From contig JAOVVO010000075.1 in the NCBI GenBank assembly GCA_028564675.1, positions 62,001-126,000 of the forward strand: DNA of 64,000 nucleotides, written 5' to 3'. Each line of letters begins with the position of its first letter. The first letter of the stretch is position 1. A program made the translations under genes and the position numbers. This stretch comes from Onchocerca lupi. Lineage: Eukaryota; Nematoda; Chromadorea; Rhabditida; Onchocercidae. The notes under the pieces are model-generated. The model had not been told where the DNA came from and searched no databases. It saw only the letters and a program-made list of their open reading frames with translations. Below, one piece after another: positions 37,501-52,500 of the stretch.

Positions 37501-40500
37501 GGTAGAACACGATAAAAGAGGAAAATGATACAACAGGAATCAAATTCTTTCACGACTTCTAAGATACAGCAAATTGTTGACAGTGTAAACATCTGAAACT
37601 TATGAGAAGAAATTGATGATTTTTGATGACAAATAAAATTGGTTAAAATTGAATTCAAGTATTCGTATCTCTGAATTAGCTATTTGTCAAATATTCGATT
37701 GCTTACAGTAGTAGAGTAGAAGCCTGCTCAGTAATGGTTTGTCATTTATGCTTGATTCTTCTTTTTTTTTCAATGCTTTGGAAATTTCCGCGGATTCAGC
37801 GGGAAGAATTAGATATGCCAATTATAAAATGCATGAATGATTTTTCTCAACCAAACTAAAATTTAATTCAATGAACGAAGTAATAAAAGCTCAAATATTT
37901 TCTGAATTTATCATTTGATGATATCAACTTCGCCTTAGTCCTGTTTGATTTATTTGTAAAAATTCTTGAAAATTTTCTATTCTTTTTTAATCCCTTCCAA
38001 CTTTTATGGTTCTTCCCTTTATCCACTTGAAAACTATGTTTCACAGCTATTCTTCTCTTCATTGATATCTTTCGTTTCTCCACTAAAAGTGCTCTCTCTC
38101 TCTCTCTCTTTGTAAAATATTGCACGTGAAATTATTCGAAATTCCAAAAAAAAAGAAAATCAATCGATATTCTCACTCTATCAATCTTTACTACAATATT
38201 TTGCACAAAAATTGTTTGCGTCAACGATAATCTCAATTCCTCGACATTGATGGGTTTAATGCTCTTAATATGGTCCACTTCTCTCTCTCTCTTCCTTTTT
38301 CTTACTCTTTACTTTTCCTCTATCTGAAGAAAATTGTCGCCAATCATTCAACATGTATGTTTCGTGTCTATATATATTTTTATTCATTTCATCCCTTTTT
38401 TAATTTTCTAATGAATGATATTAGAGAATGTACTAATTAAGATAGTATGCACACATCCATGCATGAACGCATGCATGCATGCATGCATGCATGTATTCGC
38501 ATACCCTGCTCTACGCATATACATACATAGAGTTGTTTTCACGGTATCTTAAGAACCAATCAGAAGCGTATCTCGTAACGAAAGGAGGCGGATCCGTTGC
38601 TAAGAAGATTGTGGTAGGTCGATGAACAGACAGACCGTAGGTAAGAAAATGGCCTTCTCGACAATTCTGAATTCGAAATTCCTTCCCGATCATTTTGAAT
38701 GATATGAGATAACTTCAAAAAGCAAGAGTGGAATACGGAGGTAAAATATGAATATCTAAAATGAAACAATATAAAGAGAAACGTGAGAAACAGACATGAC
38801 TGACATGCAACGTAAAGAAAACGTGAGGAACAGACTTGATTGACATGCAACGTGAAGAGAAAAGTGAAAAACAGACCTGAATTACATATAAAATTTTACT
38901 TTCTCTCTGTCTCTCTTCAGAAATTATAGGGAATTTTTTTTTTTTGCTCAATTGTCTTCAATCATTTGACAATAAATTAAATTCAAATTTAAATTCAGTT
39001 CAAATCTAAGAAATAACTTTAATCTTTTTTTATTAAAAGGAAAAACTATTTCGAAACTGAAAATTAGGTTTAATGACCAAGAAATCTATTTATTTCATAG
39101 GCACTGATTTGATTGCATAAAAAAAAAGGAGGAGCTTTCCAAATCTTTTAAGTAATTCGATCGTTGCACAAAGCGTTGAACACAATTCAATAATAACAGA
39201 TGTTGCGCTAAACAGATGTTTACTATTTCCTCATGGTAACTGACAATTATCAAAGATTCGATTGCAATAGATGGACAGAAGAGTTGAAAGAAGGATAATC
39301 AATTTATGAATAGAAAAAATTAGTTTTTAAAGAATCTGAAGATAACATAATGTATCCAGAAGAATAGTAAGAAATAAGAATAGTAATGACTACCCTGTAT
39401 ACCGTTTTAATTTACTAGGATCGTTTACTTTACTACGATCTTTAACCACAATGAATTTTTCCAGATATTTTCTGATAGTTTAGTTTAGTACCATATTTCT
39501 AATATGGACAATGATATATATATATATGCATTTTCCAAAAATTTGCATTATGCTCAATATCTGAATAGAAGGAGATATATGTAAAAGTTTATCACATCAT
39601 TGAAAATTGTTTTTAATCAAACGAAAATTTGAAATTGAGTGAAAGATAATGTTAATTGATTTTTGAATAAAGATTTCTAATTAAGCAATTAAAGTTTCTG
39701 AAATATTCTTTCTTGAAATCTTATGTTGCAACTTATTTAACTTAATTTACAAATGGGACAAGAAAAGATGCTTATCATTGTATCGAAGACAATGTGTCTT
39801 TTTTTCCAAATAATAATCATGAAAATCGACTATAATCGTTAATTTTTCATTACATTTTATAAAATTTATATGATAAAAAGAAATACCAATTATCATGAAA
39901 TCCGTTAATTCAAAAAAAAAAAAAAAAGAAGATCGATTCAGCAGGACATGACACTCCCTTCTTGAATTAAAAAGAAAGAAGAAGCTTCAAGAATGCATAT
40001 TCTATTTAATGGACTTTCATGTTAAACTATAAGTGCAATTCGAATGGAAAGGACAAAAATTTCGTTTACTCAGCTAGTTTGTGATAATACTTAGCAATGA
40101 GATGTGATTTATCTCTATTATAATAGATGATGATTACAGGTCTCTCGAGAGAATTTCGAAAATAAGCAACGGTGAGATATGGCCATAAAAATATATTCTT
40201 CAATATCAGAAAGTAAGTATGGATATTCGAGAATCGATTTAGCTGGATAGAATCATTTTTTAATTCAAAAATTTAAATTTTGCTTTAACAAGCAGTTTTG
40301 CAAACAAACAGCCTTGGCACATTTTTCAAAAGAATTCAATTTTTGGAAGCATTCGAAGAAACAGGTCAAACAGGTCATTCTAAGCAACGACTTTTAGTTT
40401 CTTTAGTTCATCAATTAAAATTTTATGATTTTTCTAATCATATAGGATAAGTCTAAAATCGCATGTGTGTTAACTGGAATACTTCTTGCTAACAATCTGA

Positions 40501-43500
40501 AATATGCAACATTTAAATATTGATTTCTTTTTTTTAGCAATAAATTTGGTGACTGTTAATCAGTGGACTCAATTTTTGATAAAATTGGTAAAATTTTTGA
40601 AAATATTTTAAAATAAAAAGTGAAGATTAATATAATTTGTTGATTGACATAATTTGAGTATTTCATTGCTCAAAATGAAAAAGTAGATAATTTTCAAAAA
40701 ACCAGCAGCATTTTTAATCTTGCTTACGTTATTTGCTGTTAATTCAGATTGTAACATACTTCTGATAGTGACTCTTCTGAAAGACAATGAATTTAATGAT
40801 TTCGTAAAAAAGATTAAAGAACATTAGTCAAGGCTTTTATTGGTATGAAAAATGTAGCAAATATTTATAAAATTTCTGCATGATCAAAAATGCATACAGC
40901 TACACTTGAGATAGACAAAATATGCAAAGAAAAAAAAAGAAATATAGGAATGAAAGGAAATCAACATGTGAAAATATTAGATATTTATAAATTTGAACTT
41001 TCTGAATGAAACAATCCTATGAATTTAGTTGTTTCATATTTGTAATCAACAGATCGGAAGCTTATTCACTAGCCTGCTGATCAATAGTTAATTAAGAATT
41101 ATTTATTCAAATGTAATTGGATTCGAAGAGGAAAAAGCACAGAAAAGCGTAAGATGGGCAAAGTTTGAATTAATTTGAATTGCAAAAGTAGCAAAGTAAA
41201 AGCTTATTGAAGTTGGTTTTCTTTTTTCTTGTCAATTTAATATTTACTTCGTCCAGTCATTATTTCAATAAATTTCTCACTGCTACAAAAATAACTATAT
41301 GATCTATCCTTTGATGTTATCTTCCAAATTAGTTTGAAAATTTATTACCCTTCTAACAATTTCGAAAATAATTAAAATGTTTTAGAGTAATGAAGAAGCC
41401 TATTAGTTTTCTCATTATTTTCTGCAGAATGACAATTACACCAAAACAACAAAAAAGGGATACATTTTATATATCGAATTTTAAAATTTAAAAAAAAAAA
41501 ATTACATTCGAGATATTATATATTCAAAAAAAAAAAAAAAAAAATACCAAAACATTATTAAGAAAAGATATGAATAACTAACTAATACCTCTCTCAAAGT
41601 CCTAAGTTACCGCATTATTATTAAATTTCAATTTTTTTTTCACATTATTATCAAGAAATCTCAAAATCTTGATTTTCTTTCCAATAACTACATTATACGA
41701 AACAGCATCATCATTACATGAAAATTATTTGAAAGTGAACAAAAAAAAATTTTTTTTTTTTTGAAATAAATCTAAAAATTTCCAAAAAAAAAAAAGATTG
41801 CAACGATTGAGTAATTTTGAATTGTTCATTATTTGCATAATATGAAAAGGCGTGAGAAAATTGTTGACAATGTGGTGGAATCTAAATGAATGATGATGAG
41901 ACAAAGTGAGAATATATGAAGCAATAGAGTGAAACGAGAAGGGTATTTCCCAAACAGAAAATGTGAAACATAAAGCTATCTATCGCTTCCCTGGTCCTTC
42001 TGGCCTCTGGAAAACTTCAACGCTATTATTCTAATTATGGCAATTCCGATCGAACATCTCGAATATCGTCGTCAATAGTTCACATGAATTTCAGCAGAGA
42101 AATTAGACAGCAAGCTTCAGATATATAATCGCAATTGAATATTTATTGAAACATTGAATGCTCTTAGAGTTTCAGACAGTCAGCACTTGAAGAATTTTTT
42201 TGAAACATTTTTTGAATGGCTCTCAAAGTTTCAGACAGACACACAAATTCGCACGTACACATATAGATACGCACGTATACAGATAGATACACACGTATAC
42301 ACAACATACATACAAACATCTATCTACACATTATACTAAATATATGATTATTGGAAAATGTGTATGGTGCTTGTATCACATCTGTACGCTTTAGCCGATA
42401 TTGCAGCATCGAAAACTTTGGAACGATGAAGGCAAAAGTGCCCTTCAAAGTTTCTTGGAAAAAAAAGATAGAGAGATCTGGTGAATGGATAATAGAAATA
42501 GAAAGAAGTTTGCGTCTTCATTGATATCTTCCAAAGGAATGCAAATTAGATGCAAGAATTCAAATAAAGTAACATTAGCATAATAAGAAGCTACTTAACA
42601 TTTGCATAGATGATTGTTTTGATAAAGTACTTTCTATCTACAATTATGCTGTCTTCTTCTTTATAGGCAATAGAAATGTATGGCCTAGAAATAATACCAA
42701 AAATTCTTGGCCTGCAATCATTTTGCTATTTCTTTTTCTTCTTCTTTACATTCGTTCCATAAATATTCTTCATTATCACATCGGCAACAGATAGAACTAA
42801 TAATTTTCCAGTCTTTATAAAATGCGATATTAATTAGATTTGATTATTGTCTGAATCATCCAGACATATGATAAGCTTTGTTTCACTATTGTTTCTTATC
42901 ACTTCATATCATTACTTGATTTCTATCATTTAATCTTTTCTACGCTTCCTTTATGATCTTTAGCAGTAAAAATGAATCTTTAAAAATGAAACATTACGTC
43001 ACTATAAGTATGATTCTTCACATAAAGTGTCCTATGATTGCATTTTGTGCGCTAGAGAGAATTTTTTAGAATTTTCAATTCATTCGCATCATTATTACTT
43101 CAGAATTCTTATTATCGGAAATTCATGATTTCAATATCTCACGTCTTATTCGATGAATTTTCAGCATAATCACTACGTCATTTTGCATTGAATTCGAGTT
43201 CAAAGTTGCTATTGATTGGTACGCTAAAATATTTGAACAATTAAATATGCTGTGTTTTATATTTCGAATTTCATATAACTAAGACCTCCATCCATTAAAA
43301 TATAATGCTACTTCATGTTATTAGAGCAAATTTAAAACAAAACTTACCTGTTTTTTAGGTAAAACTTGATTGATAAAATATTTCAGAAAAAAAGTATTTG
43401 CAGGTTTTCTTGATTTACTGAAATTGCTAGCATTTTTATCTTATTGCAAATTACTTTTTAAATTATGTGGGAAAGTTAGGAAAGAAAAATCTTATCGTAC

Positions 43501-46500
43501 TTTTCTTCACAAAGCAACCATTTTAATGAAGCAATATTCTCTACGGTATTTTGTAAAAAGACCGGTTTGATACTACGGATATACTGTAACATTGAGTGCT
43601 TTGTTAGGACAAAAGTTTATTGCTATATTATATCCTTAATCTATATTTGTTTCTTTTTTTTGATAATTCTTTTGAAAATAATCGAAATTTTCTACAATTT
43701 TCTGATTGATCTCAGGTTCTTTAAATTTCGAATCTGAGAAAATGAAACTACTTGATGCTTATTAAAAGAATATAATAGTTATTTTGAAAGAATTTGAGAT
43801 TAAATAGAAAAATTTATTATATGATATGTTTTTGCTAAAGTATGAATTCTAGGAAATTGTTATTACATTTTTCGATGTAAAAACTTCAAAACTTGTTTAT
43901 ATTCATAATGCTTAATTCAGCTTATTAGCTGAATATTATTTGGAACAAATATAAGATTAACATAAAAGGAAAAAATGAATTTGACATTTGAAGGGTAAAT
44001 TACACGATACATAATAAAAATTAACAACAATTGAGAATAACTAAAGCATAAAGGGTATGAAAGTTTGCAATCAGCTAATTAAAAAATTTTATTGCAACAG
44101 GTTGAATTAATGCAATCAATTTCATTGTCTAAATCATTTTTTTTATCATCGCACTTTTTTTCGATGTAAAAAATTTTCTTATTCTCCCTCTTATTTTTTT
44201 TTCTTCTTCATTTTTCTTCTTTTTCTTTTTTTTCGATATAAAAATTTTTATTTTTTTTCTTCTCGGTAATTTTTTTGTTACATAATCAATAAATTAGCAA
44301 TGCTTTATTAATGTTAATGAATTGGGTAATAGGGATCAAAAGACAGATTGAAATTGCTTCGAATAACCTGCTAGCAATTCGGTCCTCTGTACTGATTGGG
44401 TATGAAAACTGTATAATCGGGAAAAAGTAGGATTTAAATATCAAATCTAAACATTGATTGTATCGATATTTCTTCCTACTAGTTAATTAGTTTATTTAAT
44501 TATCTTTCTAGCTCATAATAACTTTCTTTACGTTACGAATGTACCGTGCATCTATACTTTCTTAAGTTGGTCTTCACGTATTACATTCATCTTTTCTGCC
44601 CAAATTGTTCCAAATAATCATTTCATCTAAAGTCATTTCCTGCTGAAGCTAATAAGGAACCTCAAATATAACATTTATAAATAATTAGTTGAGCAAATAA
44701 TACTAGAAAATATTCGACATAAATTTGAAATGCTTGCTTTTTATGGAAAAAAATTTTTTTTTGCAATAAAAATTACCTTATTGATCATTTCAGTATATCA
44801 TGAGGAATATTATCAAGTGTTATGAACATACTAATACAATGAATAAGATTCGGAATAGGATCATATTTTATTGTTCTAAGAAGAATATTTATACATATGA
44901 TAATTTTCAGTATTAAAATCTTTTTTCCAGGGAAGAAGATTGTCAAAAAAAAAAAAAGAAAAAAAAAGAAAAAAAATCAAATAGTGAAGAAAGAGCAAAT
45001 AGATGATTCTTCAAAATGTATCGAAAAGTGAAGGGCACATACAATTTTCCAAGTGATACGACGATAAAAGGTTTCAGAGAAAAATGGTACAGAAAACCTG
45101 CCTACATTGGCATCTTTTTTGGTTGGGTCCCCAAAAATGTTGTACAAACACAACGAAAGAATCACTTCAATTTCCCTGTAAAAATTTTCTTTTTTTTTTT
45201 CTTTTCAAAAAAGGAAATTAAGGAGTTAGAGAAAATTGATAGATAAGGGAGGCAAAAACTGATTAGGGAAGAAATTAGAATGAAGGCGGGTCCCGCGGGA
45301 GAAATGATTTGATGAAAAAAGATGGATTGTCTCTCAGTGGACCCGGTTTTTCCTTCTCTTTTACCACCTTTTTACACTGTAATGACCAGTCAATGTATCT
45401 ACCTACCATCATCATCATCATCATCATCATTATCATTACTACAGTCTCTTACCATTCATCAACATCAGATATTGCCATTTTCCTCCCCTGCATCTTCCCA
45501 GCAACTGTATCACACCATCATTATCATCACTAACATCACTGAGCTCAAAGTATCAGACCAGTTAATGTACCTCCTATCATCATCATTATCATTACTAACG
45601 ACTCTTATCACTCATCATTACCAGATATTGCCATTTTAATCTCTCTTATCTTCCTCAGTATCACATCCATCATGATTATCACTCTCGTTAGTATCACCAA
45701 ACTCAACAATATCATACCATTATTATCATCATCATTAGTATCACTAAACTTCCTCTTCATCTTCATTTCAATTAAAAAATAAAGCAAACGAATTTTAGTC
45801 AATACATTACCTAAAATATTTCAGGTTGATTTATCTGTTTGCGTCATTCATTTTTAGGAAAGAACACATACATACGCTCATATCATTCAGATTGATTTAT
45901 TATAAACATTGGAATTGAGGAGAAAAATGATAAAATTTATTATTTTGAAATTGTTAGCAAAAGCAAATGGAACTTTGTATCCGTTTCATTCTCATCTAAC
46001 TTCGAAAGGAACATCTTTCTGCTCCAATCAGCTTCATTTCTAAGGAAAATAGCATCAACCCTCATTCTCCTCCTTTCTTGTTGCTGTTAACATCAAATCA
46101 TTAATGCTCCATACATTTTTTATGAAGTAATGAAAAAAATAAAAAAAGAAAAAAATGAAAAATTCTTCCGAATGCTTTTTTCATTTCGCAAGAATTTTTT
46201 CACGAATGCTTTTTTTTCATTTCATGGAAAAAGCTGAAAATACCTTTTCCTCTTGTCTCATTGCTATTCATTCGTTTCATGGTGACACTAATGAGACACG
46301 TCGATTGAATGCAGATATAACTATATAGTCTACAATTCGTTGCACATATTTTATAACACAACACTCTCTTGACTTATCAAAATTTATATAAATCCTAATG
46401 AGTTTAGAATCAGAAGCCTTTCGCTACGGCCGTTTCATGAAGTAGAAAGTCTGCGATTATCCTGTTGATTTGCAATAATTATTTGTAGCTGATGTCAAGT

Positions 46501-49500
46501 TTAACGATTTAAATGTTTTGGCTTCATCCAATATAATATTTAATATCCACATAGAATTAATAATTCGCGAATTTCAAAGAAGTGGCTTAAATTTTCTTTT
46601 CCGAGATTCCTTAGAAGAAAAGGATTTGAGTTTTGAAGAAGATCTATAAATATAATCAGTATTATTCTGATCGCTGCATTAAGAAAGCGAAAGTTTTATT
46701 CATTTTGGAACAATCTTATTCTTCCTCATAAGATCGGTAATTATTTTGGACAATTGTTGGGAAAAAAATAGAAAAACAAATAACGCATCATTTCCATAAT
46801 GTTGCTATTAATGTAAAGAAACAAAAAAAATTCTCACTTAAAAAACAATTTTTATTTTCAGCAAATCTTTACAAAAAGAAAAAAAACAACTCCCGAAATT
46901 TATTCATATATCTCTACAAAAAATGAAAAAAATAAATAAATTTGAAGTGAATTACAAAAGTAATGTCAAATTATTATCAATATAATTGCATGCAGCACAG
47001 CATGCACTGCATTATCATTATCATTGATAATAATACCACTTGCAGTTAGCTATAGCATCAGTAGTAGTAAAACTAATAAAAAAAGAAAGAGATAATTTTG
47101 AGAATGAGGAATGCGAAAAATTTAAAATCAGGTAAATGAAAACTGTAAAAGAAAATTAATCAATACAAAGTTTTATTGAAAATTTCAAGCTTTTCTGATT
47201 CATATCAAATGAGATGTAGATCGAATAATTATAGAAATAGAAATCAACCTATAGAACAGTTCTGAAACAAGACTTGTGAAACGACTGATAAGTTCTTTAT
47301 GGCACCATTTTTATTGAAAAAGATCTATCACATTTTAAAATTTGCTTCAGTTATATAAAATGTTGAAGAATAATTTGGCAAAATTTAACTTTTCGAAAGC
47401 AAGCAGCTTATTGCAGAGTAGCCAAGAAATAATATCCTGAACATTTCAGACTTGAAACAATGAGAATCAATCAATTTTTGATAACATAAAAAGATCTAAT
47501 TACACAATACTTTTCGCTCATTTGTCCCGCAAGAAATTTTATTTACAAACAACACCTTTTCGGGATGAGAATGTAGAATACATGATGAATACCGTAATCA
47601 ACGAAATAAAATTTCAAAAAAGAAGTCATTTTTCTTAAAATTTAAAGATTTAACTTTTTGATTCTAGATCTAAAGAAATAAACTTAGGCCTGAAACTTTA
47701 AATTTTTAAATGAAAGTCCAAGATGTTCGAATCGAATGAAAAACTTTTGATAGGTAATATGATCGAGAATGTCGCATGCCATGAGTAGTTTTACAGGATT
47801 TTAGTTGAAAGCCAAATATTCAAATTTAAACGAAAATTGAAAAAGTTTCGGCAAAATGCAAATTATACATGAAAAGAGTTACTGAATGATAATTTTAGGT
47901 AAAATGGAAGTGTCGAATTCTTCTACATGCAAATTAAATAATCTAACAAATATTAAGCAACAGGACTTAATAAATTCTATTAAATTTTCATATGAATACC
48001 TAAACAGAACATTCATCTACAGTTAATCTGAAATAGGACATATTCTCGATGGTAGGAAGTAATTAAATTTGTTCTGAAAAAATGCCGCAGACAACAATAC
48101 ATTTTTTGTACGATATTATTTACTGACAAAGAAATTTTTTCTTCATACAGAACTATTTTACTTGCAATAAATATTGAGGATTAACTCTCTAAATTTTAAA
48201 TCCAACATGAAATTTCGAAATATTTCAAAGGAAAAAAAGTCCCTTTCATTTAATAATTTCTGTGACGTAGAAGTAAAAAAAAATTTATCAATCTACAAGT
48301 TATGCACGTAGAAGAAAAAATTGTCAATTTAAGAAACAATTTTTTGTTCATTTCAACTGGTAAGAAGTTTTAAATTCAAATATCATTTTACTTTTCGTAT
48401 CTTTTGTGCTTCAATGATACTGTTTGAGAATTTAAAAAAACCTGTTTGAGTAAGTTGTTCCTTTCTCTTGTACCTACTCTTTCTATTTTTTTACTTTTCA
48501 TTGCATCGAAAAGCCTATGGAGAAGGAAGATTCTGAACATACGACGAAGCATCTTTCGACCATAAAATTTGTAGTCTTTCTGAAATTCCTAGAACTCGAA
48601 ATCGAGAATGTATTTTGCTGTTGCAAACTTGCCATTATCAATGTACTAAATTTTATTTTAATGATAGAAATTTTTGTTTTAATTTTACAGAAAAAAATAT
48701 TAGTTAATAAATATTAATGAGTAATTTTAGACAACATCTGTACAAAACCATTCTTGAGCAGATAAAAGTAGCCACTACTATTTTTTCTCAAAATGAATAG
48801 GAAATTCTATGTTTCAGACATATTTTACGGTTTTCAATTGAATTCCTTAACTTTTTGAATATCTTATCATTCAAGACATTTAATTTAGTTATTAATAAAT
48901 TGTACTTAAAATTTCAGCACGGAATAATATTTAAATTTTTTTAAAATAATTTTAGAATTTTTTATAAAACTTTCCGTACCTAGCGACGATTAATTTCCTC
49001 TATGAAGTTGGTGTACTTGTGAATCCCATTTCCTATTCTCTAATACAAATATAACAATTTGAAATTTCACTGAGTACTTATAATTTTAAATATTCTACAA
49101 AACGTTTTTTATAACAAAAATAGTTCATGATACTTTTTTAAAACTATCTGAAATAATGATTCACGAATGTTGAGTGAAATAATGTTTAAAAATTTCAAGA
49201 AGATTGCCAGTTTACTCCTACAGTTATGTGAAGATTGCATATATCCTGACTAATTTAGGTCAATTGATAAATTCAAAGATTTTTGCTGCATGTTTATTGA
49301 TATGATAAAGAAAAGTGAAGAGAACTTTCGAAGGATAGATAAATTTGAAATAAAAAGTATGATTTCGCCTTTTCGCAATTTCAAAGTTCAAAGATAATCC
49401 TAGAAGCAGTAAAACATGGATTAAACTTAATCATAGTAATCATTTTAAATCCTTGAATGCGTTTAGCATATAAAAATAGAATTTTATTCCTAAATTTCTA

Positions 49501-52500
49501 CCTAACTAGATTGTACACCTGAATTTTCAATTTCATTCCCTATCTTGTTGGATAGTAGCTGCTACAAAATGTTAAATATTCTTCATCAGAATCATATATG
49601 ATATTGACTATCATCAAGCTAATTGATTTCTCTGCAGTTTCACATCGACACAGTAACAGTAACAGTTCGGAGTTCAAAGTGACACAGCAGTTGCAACAAT
49701 TCGACAGTCCAGATGAGCATATTCTTCTCTACCAGCGACGAAGAAAAGAATAACTCAGTGATCAATGTGACTGAATATTCTTTAATAATTAAGAATTTTT
49801 TAAGACCTACGTGATTTGCATTTGAAGAATTACCGAATTTAATGTTTCGTGAAGTAATTTAATTTAATACTAAACCAAGAGAGCGATACTGAAGAAATAT
49901 TTAAATGAAATGAAAAACATTAAAATATAATTAGAATATAATTATAATCGAAGCCAATCGAGTTTTCCAGTACTTAGAGGTCTGACAACAAAAAGCATGT
50001 TATGTCTAACTGCTAATGCAATTTCAACTGCTCTCCTTACAATAACTTGGCGAGTTATAATTTCACGCAAATTATATATAGATATGAAAAAAAAAGGCAA
50101 ATGTAGATGGAATTAATTGAGCGATTGGAAGGGAAAAAGTTTCGAAATTTATAAAAAGAGAGCTTTGCCGGTTTAACTGTGGTGCTGCCCGAAAAATGCA
50201 TCTGCAAAGAGTGCAACCTGATCGATCGAGCTTGAACAACTCATTGCTTTCCCGAATGACGGCCCATCCAATCAGTTATATCAGCTGAAAGCTACGCATA
50301 AACATACACATACACACACACACAATATAATAGATGCACTTATCTACCGACACATAAATGTATGTAGACAAGCAGAAAAAGAACACACACAACCGATGTC
50401 GATTTGTCACCATCGTTGTCATCATCTTGTGTAAGTTCATGTGTACGTAGACCTATTGCACTGATGAGAATGTCTGTGTATGAAGAATAGGCAGTTCCTC
50501 TATAATGCTTTGCAGAAATAGACCTAGACCTGTCCAGGAAGCTTCTATGACGTCGTTTGAAGCCATTTATTTATTCACTTAATTTGAGCCTAGACATAGC
50601 AAACTTTTGCATGAATAGAAACATAACAATATTCAGCAAATGAATTTTCCCTTAATCAACTCTTCATTTTTGATGGTTTTTAATTAATGAAAGGAAAACG
50701 ATTGCACCTACAAATACTAGAAATGAAGATGACCTTGAAAATATGATATGAGATCAGTAGCTAATTTGGAAAATTCCAGTTTAATGCCTATAATGAAAGT
50801 AATTTTGTCATTTATCTCGAATTCCAGATGCTTTTCTTGTTTTGACTTATTCAGTGCAAACTTTATTAACTCTTCCACTCCATCACAATTACAATAAAAT
50901 TTTCGCTCACTCTAAATGTTCTCCAACAACTGCTATATATTCCATATTCTCGAAATTTCGCAATTACTGAAATGATTTTGGCAACATGAAATTATTTGAC
51001 ATTATCGAAGCTGACTTAACATCAAATATAGCCATTCCAAATTCGTTTATTCGTAGCTCATTTCACAGCTTTATGATCATTTGGTATGAATATTTGTTTG
51101 GTTAGATGTAGTGGACAAAGAGAATTTAATGTAGTTAAAAAAATTGAATTGTACGAACTTTTTTGACGAATTATAAAATCATAAATCTTAAATTCAAAAA
51201 AGATAAAGCGGATGAATAGCTAATTGGCTATCTGAAAAATAACCAGTTATAGCTCCTTTTATTCATAATACTGCATAAAATAATATTATATAATACATTA
51301 TATTCTAAAAAAATGAAAAATTCAAATTTAATACTAAATAATTAGTGATATCATTGTATTCCGGAAAAGCTATAAATTCCTATGAATATATTTGTAAGAT
51401 AATTAATAGGGACATTTTTTTTTAAAGAGAAGAACCGTGTAAAATGGTCTATTTTTAATTAAACATATTAAAAGTACTTCTAATGCTCGTGAAATGCTTT
51501 TAGTCTTTGCACGACGCTTGAACGAATAAGCTAAAGAATAATTAATCTGAAAAATATGAAATAACAGATTTGTTTGATTAATCCTTTAACTATTCATGGA
51601 TATTGTCTACTGATGTGAATTTAACAATTTTTGCGTGACTTTAGCAATTACTAAATTATGAATCTTAAATTAACCTTTCAATTGTGAAACTAAATTATAA
51701 ATCCTTATTAAACTACAAATCATTTATTAATTATGGAAAGATAGCAAGCAATTTTAAGTTTCGATTAAAGTAATAAAGAATATACCAATTTTTTATAAAA
51801 CTGTTGCAAAATTAATATCGAATGAAATAATATAAAATTGAAAATTCGTTCGGTGGATTTCTAATTTTGATATTGACGATAGTAGAAGAAGCAATGAAGG
51901 AACCAAAATGGGGTTATATTTAATCATTGGCTTTATTTGAAATATGAAGAAAAAGGGTTCTGAATCTTTTTATTAATTGTGAAAAAATTAGCCAATAACT
52001 TTTAGTTCCGATTAAAATAATTTAAAATGTATCAAGTATTATGATTGCAAAATTAATATCGAATGAAACAATATAAGATGAAAGTAAAAATTCGCTTGGT
52101 TGGATTTATAATTTTGATGACGATAGCAGTAGAAGAGTCAATAAAAGGAGCCAAAATGGAGTCATATTAATCATCTGGTTTTATTTGAAATATGAAAAAA
52201 AAAAAAAAAAAAAAAGTAAGAAGCTATGAAATCTATCATAGTAAATAAATATATGCACATCAAATGCTATACTTCTGAAACACCGAACAATAGTCGATCG
52301 CTTGTTGAACTGGACTAGTTCGTACGAAAATGAAACTAAAGGCTAAAACTCGAGACTACTGTTTGAAATGCATTAATAAAGCACAAATTTTACGTTGATG
52401 AAAGTGCAACCATCAAAAAAGCATCATTTATTTGCTTATCCTACTTCCAATATACTTTGCAATTTAGTGCAAAAAATAAAGGGGCGATATATAGGGGGAA

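Noticed and set aside
38511..38951. Three overlapping minus-strand frames near 38.5-38.95 kb
   Set aside because: They overlap a minisatellite and simple repeats, have no family signature and no matching splice phases.
45016..45246. Plus-strand frame of 76 codons with a compositionally normal first half
   Set aside because: It ends in a poly-T translation (poly-Phe), has no recognised family and no splice partners; likely chance, though the first 45 codons are not obviously random.
45309..45639. Two overlapping plus-strand frames rich in Ser/Ile/Thr
   Set aside because: They are translations of the ATC repeat in two frames.
50166..50292. GC-richer stretch with a short plus-strand frame
   Set aside because: The frame is about 30 codons with no splice support. 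The minus strand was checked as the missing lin-29 exon but is interrupted by stops.
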